From the NCBI GenBank assembly GCA_964514105.1, contig CAZEPJ010000013.1, positions 12,358 to 76,357 on the forward strand: DNA of 64,000 nt. The letters run 5' to 3'. The stretch comes from CAZEPJ01 sp964514105 (lineage in GTDB: Bacteria > Desulfobacterota > Desulfocorpusculales > Desulfocorpusculum). The position numbers and the translations under genes were made by a program. The notes beneath the pieces are model-generated. The model was not told the DNA's origin, made no database searches, and saw only the letters and a list, made by a program, of their open reading frames with translations. The first letter of the stretch is position 1, and each line of letters starts with the position of its first letter. This document shows positions 8,108 to 17,095 of the stretch, one piece after another.

Positions 8108-9493
8108 ATGAAGGCCCAGGACATCATCCCCAAGGCCGTCGGCAGGGCCCAGGCCGCCGCGCCCAGGGTCAAGGGCAAGGGGTCTTCCTTCGAGGATGCC
8201 CTGGCCGGGGCCCTTTTTCCCGCGACCCCCCAGGGGATCCCGTCGTCGGCTCCCGTGACCCCTCGGGCAGAGGGCGCCCAAGATCCTCCCCCCCCCGGCG
8301 CCCCTGCCGGGCCTGCCCGGTCCTCGGCAGGGGGCCAGGATTCGCAGGGCGTCCCTGGCGGGGACGCAGGGCCCGTGGAGACCTTCCCCGAGGCCGGCAA
8401 CCCAGGTTCGCCCCCTCCGGCTGCGGGTTCGGGTCAAGGTGCGGATCGGGGACCCTGGCCGGCCATGGCGTTGGCGGGGGGGGAAGGTCCTCCCCCGGGG
8501 GATCCGGCCCGGTCCGCCCCGGTCCGGACCTTGGGGGCCCCGGCGGCCGTGCCGGAGAGTCTCCCGGCTCCGCTTCCTCCCGCAAATGGGCCCGAGGAGA
8601 TCCGCTCCGCCCCCGCCCCTGGCACAGCCCCAGCCCCGGATGCGGGGATCGCCGTCGAGCAGGCGGTCCCGGTGGCATGGCCGAAAACGAGGGCGGCGGG
8701 CCCCATGCTCAAGGGGGCCGCGGTCCAGCCGACCAGGTGTGTGCTCGACAGGCCCCGCGACCCCGTCGCCGACCGGCGAGAGGCCCCTGACGCTTCACCC
8801 CCGGCGGGGAGTCGGTTGGAGGCGGGTCATCCGGGCCGCATGACCGAGGGCCCGGATCCCCAGGGCCTCGAGCCGAACCTCCCGGAGGGCGCCGGGGCCC
8901 ATGTCCAATCGGGCCCCGCGGTCCCCGAGGCCTCGGCGGCCGCCGAGGCGGGATCCCAGGGATCGACCCCGGGGCAGCCGGCACAGAACGGGGCCTCGGC
9001 CCCAAGCGGCCCCGCCGCCAACGGGCCCGGGAAGAACCCACCCGTGGAATCCCCGGACGGGGCGCAGCGGACCCCCCCGGAGGGCGCCGTGGGCGCCCGC
9101 GGAGCCAGCGGGGCGACGGGCCCCGTCCACGTTCTCAACCTGCGGTTGGAGCCCCCCCATCTGGGGCCGGTGCGGGTCAGGGTCCGGGTGGAGGGGGAAT
9201 CGGTGCAGGCCCTCTTCGTCACCGATGCGGCCAGGCAGAAGGCCGCCCTGGACGGGGGGCTCCCCCTGCTCAGACACGGCCTGGTGGAGCAGGGCCTGTC
9301 CGTCCAGGATCTGGCGGTGCACGTGGGCTCGCAGGATGGCGGGGGCGGGTCGTACAGGAGGCCCCAGGACGGAGACGGGCCGGTGGGTCCACCCCCTTGC
9401 CGTCCCTCGGACCTCATCCCCCCGGGGCCCGAGCGGCCGGAGGCGGCGGCAACGGTCCTGCGCCCGGGGGGCGCGCTGGACGTGAGGATCTGA
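8108..9493 (+). CDS. fliK: Flagellar hook-length control protein FliK
   Basis: A 461-residue secreted molecular ruler. The first three quarters are low-complexity Pro/Ala/Gly-rich sequence, as usual for FliK. The conserved C-terminal hook-control domain is seen at about residues 340-430 (LNLRLEPPHLGPVRVRVRVEG; then LLRHGLVEQGLSVQDLAVHV). This domain contacts FlhB to switch export specificity. The ATG at 8108 is chosen because AGGAGA precedes it and the sigma-54 start lies downstream of the longer-frame ATG. flgD and flgE follow, the normal hook operon. A second FliK-like gene lies at 23439. Confidence 0.9.
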   Translation: MKAQDIIPKAVGRAQAAAPRVKGKGSSFEDALAGALFPATPQGIPSSAPVTPRAEGAQDPPPPGAPAGPARSSAGGQDSQGVPGGDAGPVETFPEAGNPGSPPPAAGSGQGADRGPWPAMALAGGEGPPPGDPARSAPVRTLGAPAAVPESLPAPLPPANGPEEIRSAPAPGTAPAPDAGIAVEQAVPVAWPKTRAAGPMLKGAAVQPTRCVLDRPRDPVADRREAPDASPPAGSRLEAGHPGRMTEGPDPQGLEPNLPEGAGAHVQSGPAVPEASAAAEAGSQGSTPGQPAQNGASAPSGPAANGPGKNPPVESPDGAQRTPPEGAVGARGASGATGPVHVLNLRLEPPHLGPVRVRVRVEGESVQALFVTDAARQKAALDGGLPLLRHGLVEQGLSVQDLAVHVGSQDGGGGSYRRPQDGDGPVGPPPCRPSDLIPPGPERPEAAATVLRPGGALDVRI

Positions 9494-9506
9494 AAAGGAG
9501 GCAATT

Positions 9507-10160
9507 ATGATCTCGGCATTGACGGGTGTTTCAGACGCGGCGGCTGCGGGCAGCGCGTCCAAGGGCCAGCAGGTCGGCATGGAGCAGTTCCTCCGGCTTC
9601 TGGTCACCCAGCTCCAGCACCAAGACCCCCTGAAGCCCATGGAGGCCAGGGAGTTCACCACCCAGCTGGCCCAATTCAGCATGCTGGAACAGGCCTTTCA
9701 GACCAACCAGCACCTCAAGACCCTCAGCCTCTATGAGGCCTCGGCCAACAACGCCATGGCCACCAGCTTCATCGGCCGGGAGGTCACGGCCCTGGGGGAC
9801 AGCGTGCTCTTGGCCGAGGGGGGCGCCCCCGTGGCCTTCCGACTCAAGGGGGATGCGGTGCGCACAGACGTCCTGCTTCTCGACGCTTCGGGCAAGGTCG
9901 TCAGGAGCCTGGCCCTGGGCCGCAAGTCGGCCGGGGAGCAGACCCTGATCTGGGACGGGAAGGACCAGCACGGGCGACTCCTCCCTGCGGGCACGTACCG
10001 GTTCGAGGTGGTGGCTCAGGACGCCCGGGGCGCCGCCGTGGAGGTGGATCGATACCTGCGGGGCCGGGTGACCTCCACGCTCTTCCGGGACGGACAGACC
10101 TCGGTGATGATCAACGGGATCACGGTGCCCGCGGGCAACGTGTTGGAGGTCAGGGCATAA
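9507..10160 (+). CDS. flgD: Flagellar hook capping protein FlgD
   Basis: A 217-residue hook-assembly scaffold. The N-terminal export/cap region holds the family motif (MEQFLRLLVTQLQHQDPLKPMEAREFTTQLAQFSMLEQ). A C-terminal FlgD Ig-like/tudor region follows (VRSLALGRKSAGEQTLIWDGKDQHGRLLPAGTY). An AAAGGAGG ribosome site precedes the ATG. It sits between fliK and flgE. Confidence 0.96.
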   Translation: MISALTGVSDAAAAGSASKGQQVGMEQFLRLLVTQLQHQDPLKPMEAREFTTQLAQFSMLEQAFQTNQHLKTLSLYEASANNAMATSFIGREVTALGDSVLLAEGGAPVAFRLKGDAVRTDVLLLDASGKVVRSLALGRKSAGEQTLIWDGKDQHGRLLPAGTYRFEVVAQDARGAAVEVDRYLRGRVTSTLFRDGQTSVMINGITVPAGNVLEVRA

Positions 10161-10205
10161 TCGCGGGACGAGACTCGTCCCCCATTCTCCCAAGGAGGAA
10201 TCGGC

Positions 10206-11486
10206 ATGTCACTCTCTTCCATGTATACGGGCATCAGCGGTCTGGACTCCTACAGCGAGGCCATGTCCGTCATCGGCAACAACATCGCCAACGTCAACAA
10301 CGTGGGCTTCAAGGCCAGCCGTATCTCCTTCGAGGACGTGCTGAGCCAGAACCTTGTGGGCGCCACCGGGCAGTTCCAGATCGGGCGGGGCGTTCAGGTG
10401 GCCTCGGTGCAGCGGCTCTTCGGGCAGAGCAGCTTTCAGACCACCAGTTCGGCCACGGACCTGGCCATCGACGGGGATGGGTTCTTCATTGTGTCCCAGG
10501 ACGGCGTCACCCATTACACCCGGGCCGGCCAGTTCTTCATGAACGAGGAGGGTCGGTTGGTGAACCAGCGGGGTTACGCCCTTCAGGGGTGGACCCTGGA
10601 CCCCAACGGGAACATCAACAGCGGCCTTGTGGACATCAACCTCTCCACCATCTCCTCGGCGCCCCAGCCCACGAGCGACATCCAGATCCACGTCAACCTG
10701 GACGTGAACGAGACGGTCATCGCCAACCCGTGGGACGTCAACACTCCGGCCGACACCTCCAACTACTCCACCCCCATCACGGTCTACGATGCCCTGGGCA
10801 ACTCGCACCTGGTGAGCGTGTACTTCCGAAAGCTGAACAACACCACGTGGGACTGGCACGCCGTGCTGGACCAGGGCGAGCTGGAGGGCGGCACGGCCGG
10901 GGTCAACCAGGAGGTTGCCTCGGGGAGCCTGGTCTTCACCGACGGCCGCCTCCAGTCCGAGGCCCTCTCCACCCCTTTCACCGCCCAGTTCTTCGGGACC
11001 TCCGGGGCCCAGACCATCGCCATGGACTTCGGACAGAGCCTGTCCGAGGGGGGTACGGGCCTGGACGGCAGCACGGAGTTCGCCGGAGGCTCCACCACCA
11101 AGTTCCTCAGCCAGGACGGCTTCTCCCAGGGGAACCTCATCTCCATCCAGATCGACGAAGAGGGGGTGGTGAGCGGCATCTTCAGCAACGGCCAGTCCCG
11201 TTCCCTGTACCAGGTGGCCCTGGCGCGCTTCACCAGCCCATGGGGCCTGACCAGCATCGGGGGAAACCTGTTTTCCGAGACCACCAATTCCGGCCCGCCC
11301 ATCGTGGGCCAGGCCGGATCCTCAGGGTTGGGCCAGATCGCCTCCAATTCCCTGGAGCTCTCCAACGTGGATCTGGCCACCGAGTTCGTGGAGATGATCA
11401 AGACCCAGCAGGCCTTCGACGCCAACTCGCGGGTCATCACCACCACCGACGAGATGCTCCAGGAGGTGGTCAACCTCAAGCGATAA
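10206..11486 (+). CDS. flgE: Flagellar hook protein FlgE
   Basis: The 426-residue hook subunit. The N-terminal rod/hook helix (MYTGISGLDSYSEAMSVIGNNIANVNNVGFKAS) and the C-terminal partner helix (ELSNVDLATEFVEMIKTQQAFDANSRVITTTDEMLQEVVNL) are typical. The central FlgE D2 domains account for the extra length over FlgF/FlgG. AAGGAGG precedes the start. It is the last gene before a 322-bp spacer, so it ends the fliK-flgD-flgE transcription unit. Confidence 0.95.
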   Translation: MSLSSMYTGISGLDSYSEAMSVIGNNIANVNNVGFKASRISFEDVLSQNLVGATGQFQIGRGVQVASVQRLFGQSSFQTTSSATDLAIDGDGFFIVSQDGVTHYTRAGQFFMNEEGRLVNQRGYALQGWTLDPNGNINSGLVDINLSTISSAPQPTSDIQIHVNLDVNETVIANPWDVNTPADTSNYSTPITVYDALGNSHLVSVYFRKLNNTTWDWHAVLDQGELEGGTAGVNQEVASGSLVFTDGRLQSEALSTPFTAQFFGTSGAQTIAMDFGQSLSEGGTGLDGSTEFAGGSTTKFLSQDGFSQGNLISIQIDEEGVVSGIFSNGQSRSLYQVALARFTSPWGLTSIGGNLFSETTNSGPPIVGQAGSSGLGQIASNSLELSNVDLATEFVEMIKTQQAFDANSRVITTTDEMLQEVVNLKR

Positions 11487-11808
11487 GACCGGGGCCCATG
11501 GGATGGGACCGCGTCACGGAACGTGACACCTCTTCAGAGCATTTGTGACAGGGACTGGCGACCCCGGGGCCCTCCGTGGGACCCCGGGGAACCTCGATCC
11601 TTGGGCGTGGCCGCCCCGGCGCCGCCTCGCCGCCCCGCATTCTTCCGGTAACATATGGGTATCCGTTTGGTTTTCTCCCATAGACCCGCCGCCGGCCTCC
11701 TCCCTCGCGTCTTCAGGCAGTCTCGTGGCACGTCCCTTGCTCAACTGGCCGCCGAACACACGGACAGCACAGGCCCCGCGGGGCCACGGCCTCACAAGGA
11801 GACGGCAC
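11487..11808. other. Intergenic spacer flgE-fliL with hairpins and an inverted repeat
   Basis: No convincing gene lies here. A perfect 6-bp stem with a 3-base loop (GTCACG-GAA-CGTGAC, 11513-11527) lies 26 bp after flgE. GACCCCGGGG occurs twice as a direct repeat (11560-11569 and 11580-11589) within a GC-rich fold. TATGGG (11654-11659) and CCCATA (11677-11682) form an inverted repeat around an AT-richer patch, 44 bp before the sigma-54 element at 11726. The first structures probably end the hook operon; the last may be an activator site. Confidence 0.5.
11726..11741 (+). promoter_or_regulatory. Sigma-54 promoter of the fliL export-gate operon
   Basis: TGGCACG-N4-TTGCT is a perfect sigma-54 -24/-12 match with correct spacing. 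The expected start is near 11752, giving a leader of about 57 bases before the fliL ATG at 11809. It would drive the long fliL-to-fliA run, which contains no other recognisable promoter. Confidence 0.92.
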
Positions 11809-12303
11809 ATGGCAGAGAAACCCAGGGCACCTGAGACCGAGCAGCCGGCGCCGCCGGCGGCCAAGAAAAGGTCCAAACTCCTTTTGATCCTCCTCCCCGC
11901 GGTCCTGGTCTTGGGGGCCGGGGGGTTCGTGGGTTGGACCCAGCTCCAGGGCAAGAAGGCATCGGAGCCCGCCGAGAACAAGGCATCGGCCCCTGTGCCC
12001 CCCCCCACGGTCTCCGTGAGGCCCTTCGTGGTAAACCTGGCCGACACCGGAGAGATGGCGCGCTATCTCAAGCTGGAATTCGAGCTGGAGCTGCGCCCAG
12101 GCAATCAGTCCAAGGAGGTCGAGGCGCGCATGGCAGAGATCCGCGACGCCGTCATCGTCCTGCTGGGGAGCAAGCGCAGCCAGGAGCTGGTGACGGTGGA
12201 GGGGAAGGACCGGCTCAAGGACGAGATCATCACCCGCATCAACGGGCGTCTCCAGACGGCCACGGCCAATCGGATCTTCTTCAAGGAATTCATCATCCAG
12301 TGA
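11809..12303 (+). CDS. fliL: Flagellar basal-body-associated protein FliL
   Basis: A 164-residue single-span inner-membrane protein associated with stators. It has a short basic cytoplasmic tail, one membrane segment (about residues 25-44), and a periplasmic FliL domain. That domain includes VRPFVVNLADTGEMARYLKLEFELEL and the closing motif GRLQTATANRIFFKEFIIQ. ACAAGGAGA precedes the ATG. It lies directly upstream of fliM, the classic order. A second, more divergent FliL-like gene is at 22093. Confidence 0.94.
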   Translation: MAEKPRAPETEQPAPPAAKKRSKLLLILLPAVLVLGAGGFVGWTQLQGKKASEPAENKASAPVPPPTVSVRPFVVNLADTGEMARYLKLEFELELRPGNQSKEVEARMAEIRDAVIVLLGSKRSQELVTVEGKDRLKDEIITRINGRLQTATANRIFFKEFIIQ

Positions 12304-12313
12304 GGGCGGGAAG

Positions 12314-13333
12314 GTGGCCAATATCCTCACCCAGGAAGAGATCAGCGCCTTGATGACGGGGATCTCCTCGGGAGAGGTCCCCACCGGCCAGGAGGCCTCT
12401 GGGGACGATGCCAGCGGAGTGCGGGCCTATGACCTGGCCGGGCACGACCGCATCGTGCACGGGAGGATCCCCGCGGTGGAGGTCATGGTGGATCGATGGG
12501 TCCATGAGCTGACGGGGACCTTCACGTCTGCCTTCCGCCGCATGGTGGAGGTCATGCCCTCCTCCCCGGAGGTCAAGCGATTTCGGGACTTCCTCGGGGG
12601 CCTCCCCGTGCCCGCGAGCATCCATATCGTTCGCATGGGTCCACGGCATGGGCCGGCGCTCCTGGTCCTGGAGGCCAACCTGGTGTACCTGCTCGTCGAG
12701 TTCATCATGGGGGGGAACCGGGAGGGGCAGCTCACCATCGAGGGGCGGGAATTCACCAACATCGAGAACCGCCTCATCCGCAGGATCGCCAAGGAGATCC
12801 TGGGCGATCTGGAGGCGGCCTGGAGCGTACTGCAGCCCGCGAAGGTCGAGGTGGAGCGGGTGGAGACCAACCCCCAGCTGGCCGCCGTGCTGTTGCCCTC
12901 GGATCAGGTCCTGTGCATCCGACTCACCGTCGAGATGGAGGTGGCCAGCGGGGGGATGCTGCTGTGCCTCCCGTTGGCCATGGTGGAGCCATTCCGCGAC
13001 CGCCTGCCCGGGATGGGGTCGCAGCCTGCGGGCGGGGATCGGCGGTGGATGAGCGATGTGCTGGGGCATGTCCTGGATGCCCCCGTGACCTTGTCCGTGG
13101 AGCTGGGCGGGGCCGGTCTGACCGTTCAGGACATCCTCAACCTGGAGGTGGGCCATCTGCTCGGTCTGGATCAGGCCGTCGACGGCCTCCTCCTGGTCAA
13201 GGTGGAGGGGGTGCCCAAGTTTCTGGCCCATCCGGGTCACGCCAACGGCAAGAAGGCCGTGCGGGTGGCCCGCCTCATGAGCGAGGACGCGGCAGGGGGG
13301 GCCCTCGGCCCCCAGGATCCCAGGAGGCGATGA
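12314..13333 (+). CDS. fliM: Flagellar motor switch protein FliM
   Basis: A 339-residue C-ring switch component. The N-terminus MANILTQEEISALM is the FliM signature and CheY-P-binding peptide. The middle domain carries the FliG-contact GG-loop region, and the C-terminal SpoA/FliN-like domain ends the protein. Translation starts at a GTG; no better ATG exists because the N-terminal motif begins there. The end overlaps the fliN start (ATGATG). Confidence 0.95.
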   Translation: MANILTQEEISALMTGISSGEVPTGQEASGDDASGVRAYDLAGHDRIVHGRIPAVEVMVDRWVHELTGTFTSAFRRMVEVMPSSPEVKRFRDFLGGLPVPASIHIVRMGPRHGPALLVLEANLVYLLVEFIMGGNREGQLTIEGREFTNIENRLIRRIAKEILGDLEAAWSVLQPAKVEVERVETNPQLAAVLLPSDQVLCIRLTVEMEVASGGMLLCLPLAMVEPFRDRLPGMGSQPAGGDRRWMSDVLGHVLDAPVTLSVELGGAGLTVQDILNLEVGHLLGLDQAVDGLLLVKVEGVPKFLAHPGHANGKKAVRVARLMSEDAAGGALGPQDPRRR

Positions 13334-13674
13334 TGCAGGGGGCAACCATGGCACAGCAGGAAGCAGTCAAGGCGTCATCCACGGCGGCGGACGAAGGTCG
13401 GCTGGAGGAGCGGGTGCGCTCACTGGACCGGATCCTGGACATCCCCATGCAGGTCACCGTGGAACTGGGCCGGGCCCGCATGCCCATCAAGGAGGTCATC
13501 CAGTTGGGCCAGGGATCGGTCATCGAACTCGCCAAACCGGCCGGCGCGCCCCTGGAGGTCTTGGTGAACAACAAGCTCATCGCCCGGGGGGAGGTCGTGG
13601 TGGTGGATGAGAAGTTCGGGATCCGCATCTCGGAAATCGTCAGCCTCAGCGAGCGCGTGGAGGGACTGGGATGA
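13330..13674 (+). CDS. fliN: Flagellar motor switch protein FliN
   Basis: A 114-residue C-ring protein. The SpoA domain fills the C-terminal two thirds (LDIPMQVTVELGRARMPIKEV, then IELAKPAGAPLEVLVNNKLIARGEVVVV, then FGIRISEIV). AGGAGG at 13322-13327 is well placed for the ATG at 13330; an internal ATG at 13348 is a less likely alternative. It overlaps the fliM stop. It docks FliH-FliI cargo and forms the base of the C-ring. Confidence 0.95.
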   Translation: MMQGATMAQQEAVKASSTAADEGRLEERVRSLDRILDIPMQVTVELGRARMPIKEVIQLGQGSVIELAKPAGAPLEVLVNNKLIARGEVVVVDEKFGIRISEIVSLSERVEGLG

Positions 13675-13735
13675 GGTCCCGGGCGGCGGGCCCCCCACGA
13701 ATGGGAGGAGGCCGCAATGGGAGGGAGGAGGCCCC

Positions 13736-14143
13736 GTGTTGAGGTCGTTGCCTTGGAAGGGAAGCCCGGGGTTGGGCCTGGCCATCGTGGTACTCATGGT
13801 GATCGGCGCCGGGGTTGCGGCCCGCCTGGGCGGTCAGGACGCCGCAGGGCCCGGGATGCAAACCGCCGCCGCCCTGGTCTCGGTGGTGGGGCTGGCCCTG
13901 GTGGTCCTTCGCGGGCTCCAGCGGTGGGGGGCGCGGGCAGGGTCCATGGCGGGCTCGCTGCCCGTGGAGATCCGCATCCTGGGGGCCGTGGCCCTGGGCG
14001 AGGGGCGCCGCCTCCTGGTGGTGGGGGTGGCCGACGAGCGCTTTCTCCTGAGCAGCGGCCGAGATTCCGTGCGCCTGCTCTCCCGCCTCCCCGCCGGGGA
14101 CCGGGCGGAGCACCCGGGAACCGCGCACGAGGGGGGCGCATGA
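13736..14143 (+). CDS. fliO: Flagellar export apparatus protein FliO
   Basis: About 135 residues. Two hydrophobic segments near the N-terminus (about residues 10-27 and 35-55) are followed by the FliO cytoplasmic domain (EIRILGAVALGEGRRLLVVGVADERFLLSSG). Its place between fliN and fliP matches the family. The GTG at 13736 follows GGGAGGAGG; a TTG at the next codon is possible. FliO helps assemble the FliP ring. Sequence conservation in this family is low, so position carries much of the call. Confidence 0.85.
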   Translation: MLRSLPWKGSPGLGLAIVVLMVIGAGVAARLGGQDAAGPGMQTAAALVSVVGLALVVLRGLQRWGARAGSMAGSLPVEIRILGAVALGEGRRLLVVGVADERFLLSSGRDSVRLLSRLPAGDRAEHPGTAHEGGA

Positions 14144-14892
14144 AGGCCCGCCTGCTGTCCACGGGCGCGCTGATCACATTGGCCGCCCTGGTGGGGGTGG
14201 CCACGGGCCCGATCGCTCCGGCCTGGGCCGGGCCCGAGATCAGCCTTCGCCTGGAGGGGGGGGGCGAGCTGGCCCCCGCCCTCCAGATCGTGCTGCTCCT
14301 CACCGTCCTTTCCCTGGCCCCGGCCCTCATCCTCATGCTCACCGCGTTTACCCGCATCGTGGTGGTGCTCTCCTTCTTGCGCCAGGCCGTGGGGACCCAG
14401 CAGCTTCCCCCGTCCCAGATCCTGGTGGGGCTGGCCCTGTTCCTCACCATCTTCGTCATGGCTCCGGTCTGGAGCCAGATCCATCGGGAGGCCCTGGAGC
14501 CGTACCTGGCCAAGCAGATCAACGAGAAAGAGGCGTTCAGCCGGGCGGCCGCCCCCATGACCGCATTCATGCTCCGACATACGCGGGAGAAGGACGTCCT
14601 GCTCTTCCTGGACCTGGCCAAGATGCCCCGCCCCAAGGAACCCAACGAGATCCCCCTGTCCGCCCTGATCCCGGCCTTCATGATCAGCGAGATGAAGACC
14701 GCGTTTCAGATCGGCTTCGTCCTGTACATCCCGTTCTTGATCCTGGACCTGGTGGTCTCGAGCCTCCTGCTCTCCATGGGGATGCTCATGCTGCCGCCGG
14801 TGATGATCTCCCTGCCCATGAAGCTCATGCTCTTCGTGCTGGTGGACGGTTGGAGCCTCCTGGTGGGCTCCCTCGTCCGGAGCTTCGGGTGA
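14140..14892 (+). CDS. fliP: Flagellar biosynthetic protein FliP
   Basis: A 250-residue export-gate channel subunit. A cleavable signal peptide (to about AWAGPE) is followed by the highly conserved core: LTAFTRIVVVLSFLRQAVGTQQLPPSQILVGLALFLTIFVM in the first half and PAFMISEMKTAFQIGFVLYIPFLILDLVVSS in the second (both continue). The start overlaps the fliO stop by 4 bp. Confidence 0.97.
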   Translation: MKARLLSTGALITLAALVGVATGPIAPAWAGPEISLRLEGGGELAPALQIVLLLTVLSLAPALILMLTAFTRIVVVLSFLRQAVGTQQLPPSQILVGLALFLTIFVMAPVWSQIHREALEPYLAKQINEKEAFSRAAAPMTAFMLRHTREKDVLLFLDLAKMPRPKEPNEIPLSALIPAFMISEMKTAFQIGFVLYIPFLILDLVVSSLLLSMGMLMLPPVMISLPMKLMLFVLVDGWSLLVGSLVRSFG

Positions 14893-14904
14893 GGAAGGGT
14901 GCCC

Positions 14905-15174
14905 ATGGAACAGGCCGTCATCATGTCCCTGGGAAAGGAGGCCTTGCAGGTGACCCTGCTGCTGTGCGCCCCCATGCTGGGATTCGGCCTCCTGGTGGGA
15001 TTGGCGGTGAGCCTCTTTCAGGCCATCACCCAGATCCAGGATATGACCCTGACCTTCATCCCCAAGATCCTCGCCGTCATCGTGGCCCTGGCCCTGTTCT
15101 TCCCCTGGATGCTGAGCCTGCTCATGGAGTTCACCGTCCGGGTGCTGGGGGACATGAGCCCCTGGGTGCGCTAG
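14905..15174 (+). CDS. fliQ: Flagellar biosynthetic protein FliQ
   Basis: An 89-residue two-helix membrane protein, exactly the usual FliQ size. The conserved loop (LFQAITQIQDMTLTFIPK) connects the two membrane spans. GAGGA at 14891-14895 fits the ATG at 14905 better than the GTG two codons earlier. It is part of the FliP5-FliQ4-FliR1 export gate. Confidence 0.96.
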   Translation: MEQAVIMSLGKEALQVTLLLCAPMLGFGLLVGLAVSLFQAITQIQDMTLTFIPKILAVIVALALFFPWMLSLLMEFTVRVLGDMSPWVR

Positions 15175-15188
15175 GGGGGACATTGGAC

Positions 15189-15962
15189 GTGGTCGTGCCC
15201 ATGGGAGAGCGACTCCCGTTTCTGAGCCTGATCCTGGTGCGGGTGGGGGCGCTTCTCCTGGCCATGCCGCCTTTCGGCGCCCGGGGCGTGCCCGTGCCCG
15301 TGCGCATCGCGCTGGGTCTGGCCCTGTCATGGGCCATTCTCCCCCTGGTGCCGCTGCCCAAGACGCCGCCCCCCTCGGGCCTCCTCGCCTGGGGCCTGGC
15401 CGCGGCCGGGGAGGCCCTGATGGGCCTGGCCATGGGGTGGATGGTCCAGCTGATGCTGGCTGCGGTGCCGCTGACGGGCCAGGTGCTGGGGTTTCAGATG
15501 GGGCTGGGCATGGCCAACGTGGTGGACCCCCTGGGCGAGCAGCAGCTCTCCACGGTGGCCCAGATCATGAACCTGCTGGCCATGGGTCTCTTCCTGGCGC
15601 TGGACGGGCATCACCTGGCCATGGCCGCCCTGTTCGACAGCTTCCGGTGGGTCCCGGCCGGTGGCGGAGATCCGTCGGGATGGGGGGGACTGGGCGTGGA
15701 GGCGGGGGGCCACCTGCTGCGCTCCACCCTGATCCTGGCCGGCCCGGTCCTGGGGATCCTCCTGGTGGTGCAAGTGGCCCTGGGGATCCTGGCCCGGGTG
15801 ATGCCCCAGATGAACGTGTTCATCGTCACCACGCCTCTGCAGATCGGCCTGGGACTGCTAGCCCTGGGGACCACCCTGGGCTTGCTGTCCCCCTGGCTCG
15901 CCAACGGGTTGCAGTGGCTCACCGGGATCTACGGCGTGTTGAGAAAGATCCTGGAGGGATGA
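15189..15962 (+). CDS. fliR: Flagellar biosynthetic protein FliR
   Basis: About 257 residues with six predicted membrane spans. Conserved elements include LVRVGALLLAMPPFGARGVPVPVRIALGLALS (in two parts) and the central GFQMGLGMANVVDPLGEQQ motif. The open frame runs upstream through fliQ, so the start lies among TTG 15183, GTG 15189, GTG 15195 and ATG 15201. GTG 15189 has the best spacing from the G-rich ribosome site at 15174. Order fliP-fliQ-fliR-flhB is standard. Confidence 0.93.
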   Translation: MVVPMGERLPFLSLILVRVGALLLAMPPFGARGVPVPVRIALGLALSWAILPLVPLPKTPPPSGLLAWGLAAAGEALMGLAMGWMVQLMLAAVPLTGQVLGFQMGLGMANVVDPLGEQQLSTVAQIMNLLAMGLFLALDGHHLAMAALFDSFRWVPAGGGDPSGWGGLGVEAGGHLLRSTLILAGPVLGILLVVQVALGILARVMPQMNVFIVTTPLQIGLGLLALGTTLGLLSPWLANGLQWLTGIYGVLRKILEG

Positions 15963-16012
15963 CAAACCGCCCTGGGGGCGGCGCCTGAGAAGCGTGGAAG
16001 GGAATCGTCGCC

Positions 16013-17092
16013 GTGCCGCCGAGAAGCGATCAGGAAAGGACCGAGGCCGCCACCCCGAGACGGCGGGAAGAGGCCCGCAAGCGGGGACAGGTGGCCCGCA
16101 GCCGGGAGCTGTCGTCCGCCGCCGTCCTCCTGGGGGTGGTGGGGTTCTGTGCGCTGGCCGGCGGCGTCCTGTCCCGCACCATGTCCCACCTCTGGATCGA
16201 CCTCGTCTCCCGCAGCGGCCAGATCGTCGTGTCGCAGGAGTCCCTCCCCGCCCTGGGCCTCCACCTGGGGTTGAAGGTGGCCGTGCTGCTGGGGCCCGTC
16301 CTGGGCTGCGTGGCCCTGGTGGCCGTGTCCAGCCATCTGGCCCAGTTCGGCTGGCTCTTCAGCACCGAGGCGCTGTCTCCCAAGCTGTCCCGCGTCAGCC
16401 CCATGGAAGGTCTGCGCAGGCTCCTGTCCGTCCGCTCTCTGCTGGAGCTCCTCAAGGGGCTGATCAAGCTGGCCATCGTGGCGTTTGTGGCGTGGCGCAC
16501 CCTGGAGGGGGAATGGGGGCGCATGCTCGCCGCTGGCCAGTCCTCCCCCGGGGATCTCTGGGATCAGTGGATCGGCGTGACGATGAGGCTGGGCCTGCGG
16601 ACTGGGATGGTCCTCGTGGCCCTGGGCATCCTGGACTACCTGTATCAGCGCTGGGAGCTGGAGCGGAACCTGAGGATGACCAAGGAAGAGGTCAAGGAGG
16701 AGTTCCGGCAGCGGGAGGGAGACCCCAAGGTCAAGGGGCGGATCCGGCAGCGGCAGCGTGAGATGGCCCGTCGCCGCATGATGGCCGCGGTCCCCAAGGC
16801 CGATGTGGTCATCACCAACCCGGAGCATCTGGCCGTGGCCCTGCACTACCGATCCGGGGAAATGACCGCCCCCACGGTGGTGGCCAAGGGGGCCGGCTTC
16901 CTGGCCCAGCGCATCCGGGAGGTGGCCAGGGCCCATGGGGTCCGGCTGGTGGAGGACAAACCGCTGGCCCAGGCCCTGTACAAGGGGGTGGCCGTGGGGG
17001 GGCAGATCCCCACGAGCCTGTACAAGGCCGTGGCCGAGATCCTGGCCCACGTCTATCGGGAGCGCAACGGCCGGCGTCCCGAGGGGGAATAA
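16013..17092 (+). CDS. flhB: Flagellar export switch protein FlhB (NPEH variant)
   Basis: A 359-residue export-specificity switch. The N-terminus (QERTEAATPRRREEARKRGQ) is the FlhB signature. Four membrane spans follow, then the cytoplasmic autocleavage domain. The usual Asn-Pro-Thr-His cleavage site is Asn-Pro-Glu-His here, at residues 269-272 (bases 16817-16828). The Asn and Pro needed for cyclisation are kept. Translation starts at GTG. A separate FlhB C-domain-like protein lies at 24524. Confidence 0.96.
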   Translation: MPPRSDQERTEAATPRRREEARKRGQVARSRELSSAAVLLGVVGFCALAGGVLSRTMSHLWIDLVSRSGQIVVSQESLPALGLHLGLKVAVLLGPVLGCVALVAVSSHLAQFGWLFSTEALSPKLSRVSPMEGLRRLLSVRSLLELLKGLIKLAIVAFVAWRTLEGEWGRMLAAGQSSPGDLWDQWIGVTMRLGLRTGMVLVALGILDYLYQRWELERNLRMTKEEVKEEFRQREGDPKVKGRIRQRQREMARRRMMAAVPKADVVITNPEHLAVALHYRSGEMTAPTVVAKGAGFLAQRIREVARAHGVRLVEDKPLAQALYKGVAVGGQIPTSLYKAVAEILAHVYRERNGRRPEGE

Positions 17093-17095
17093 GAG

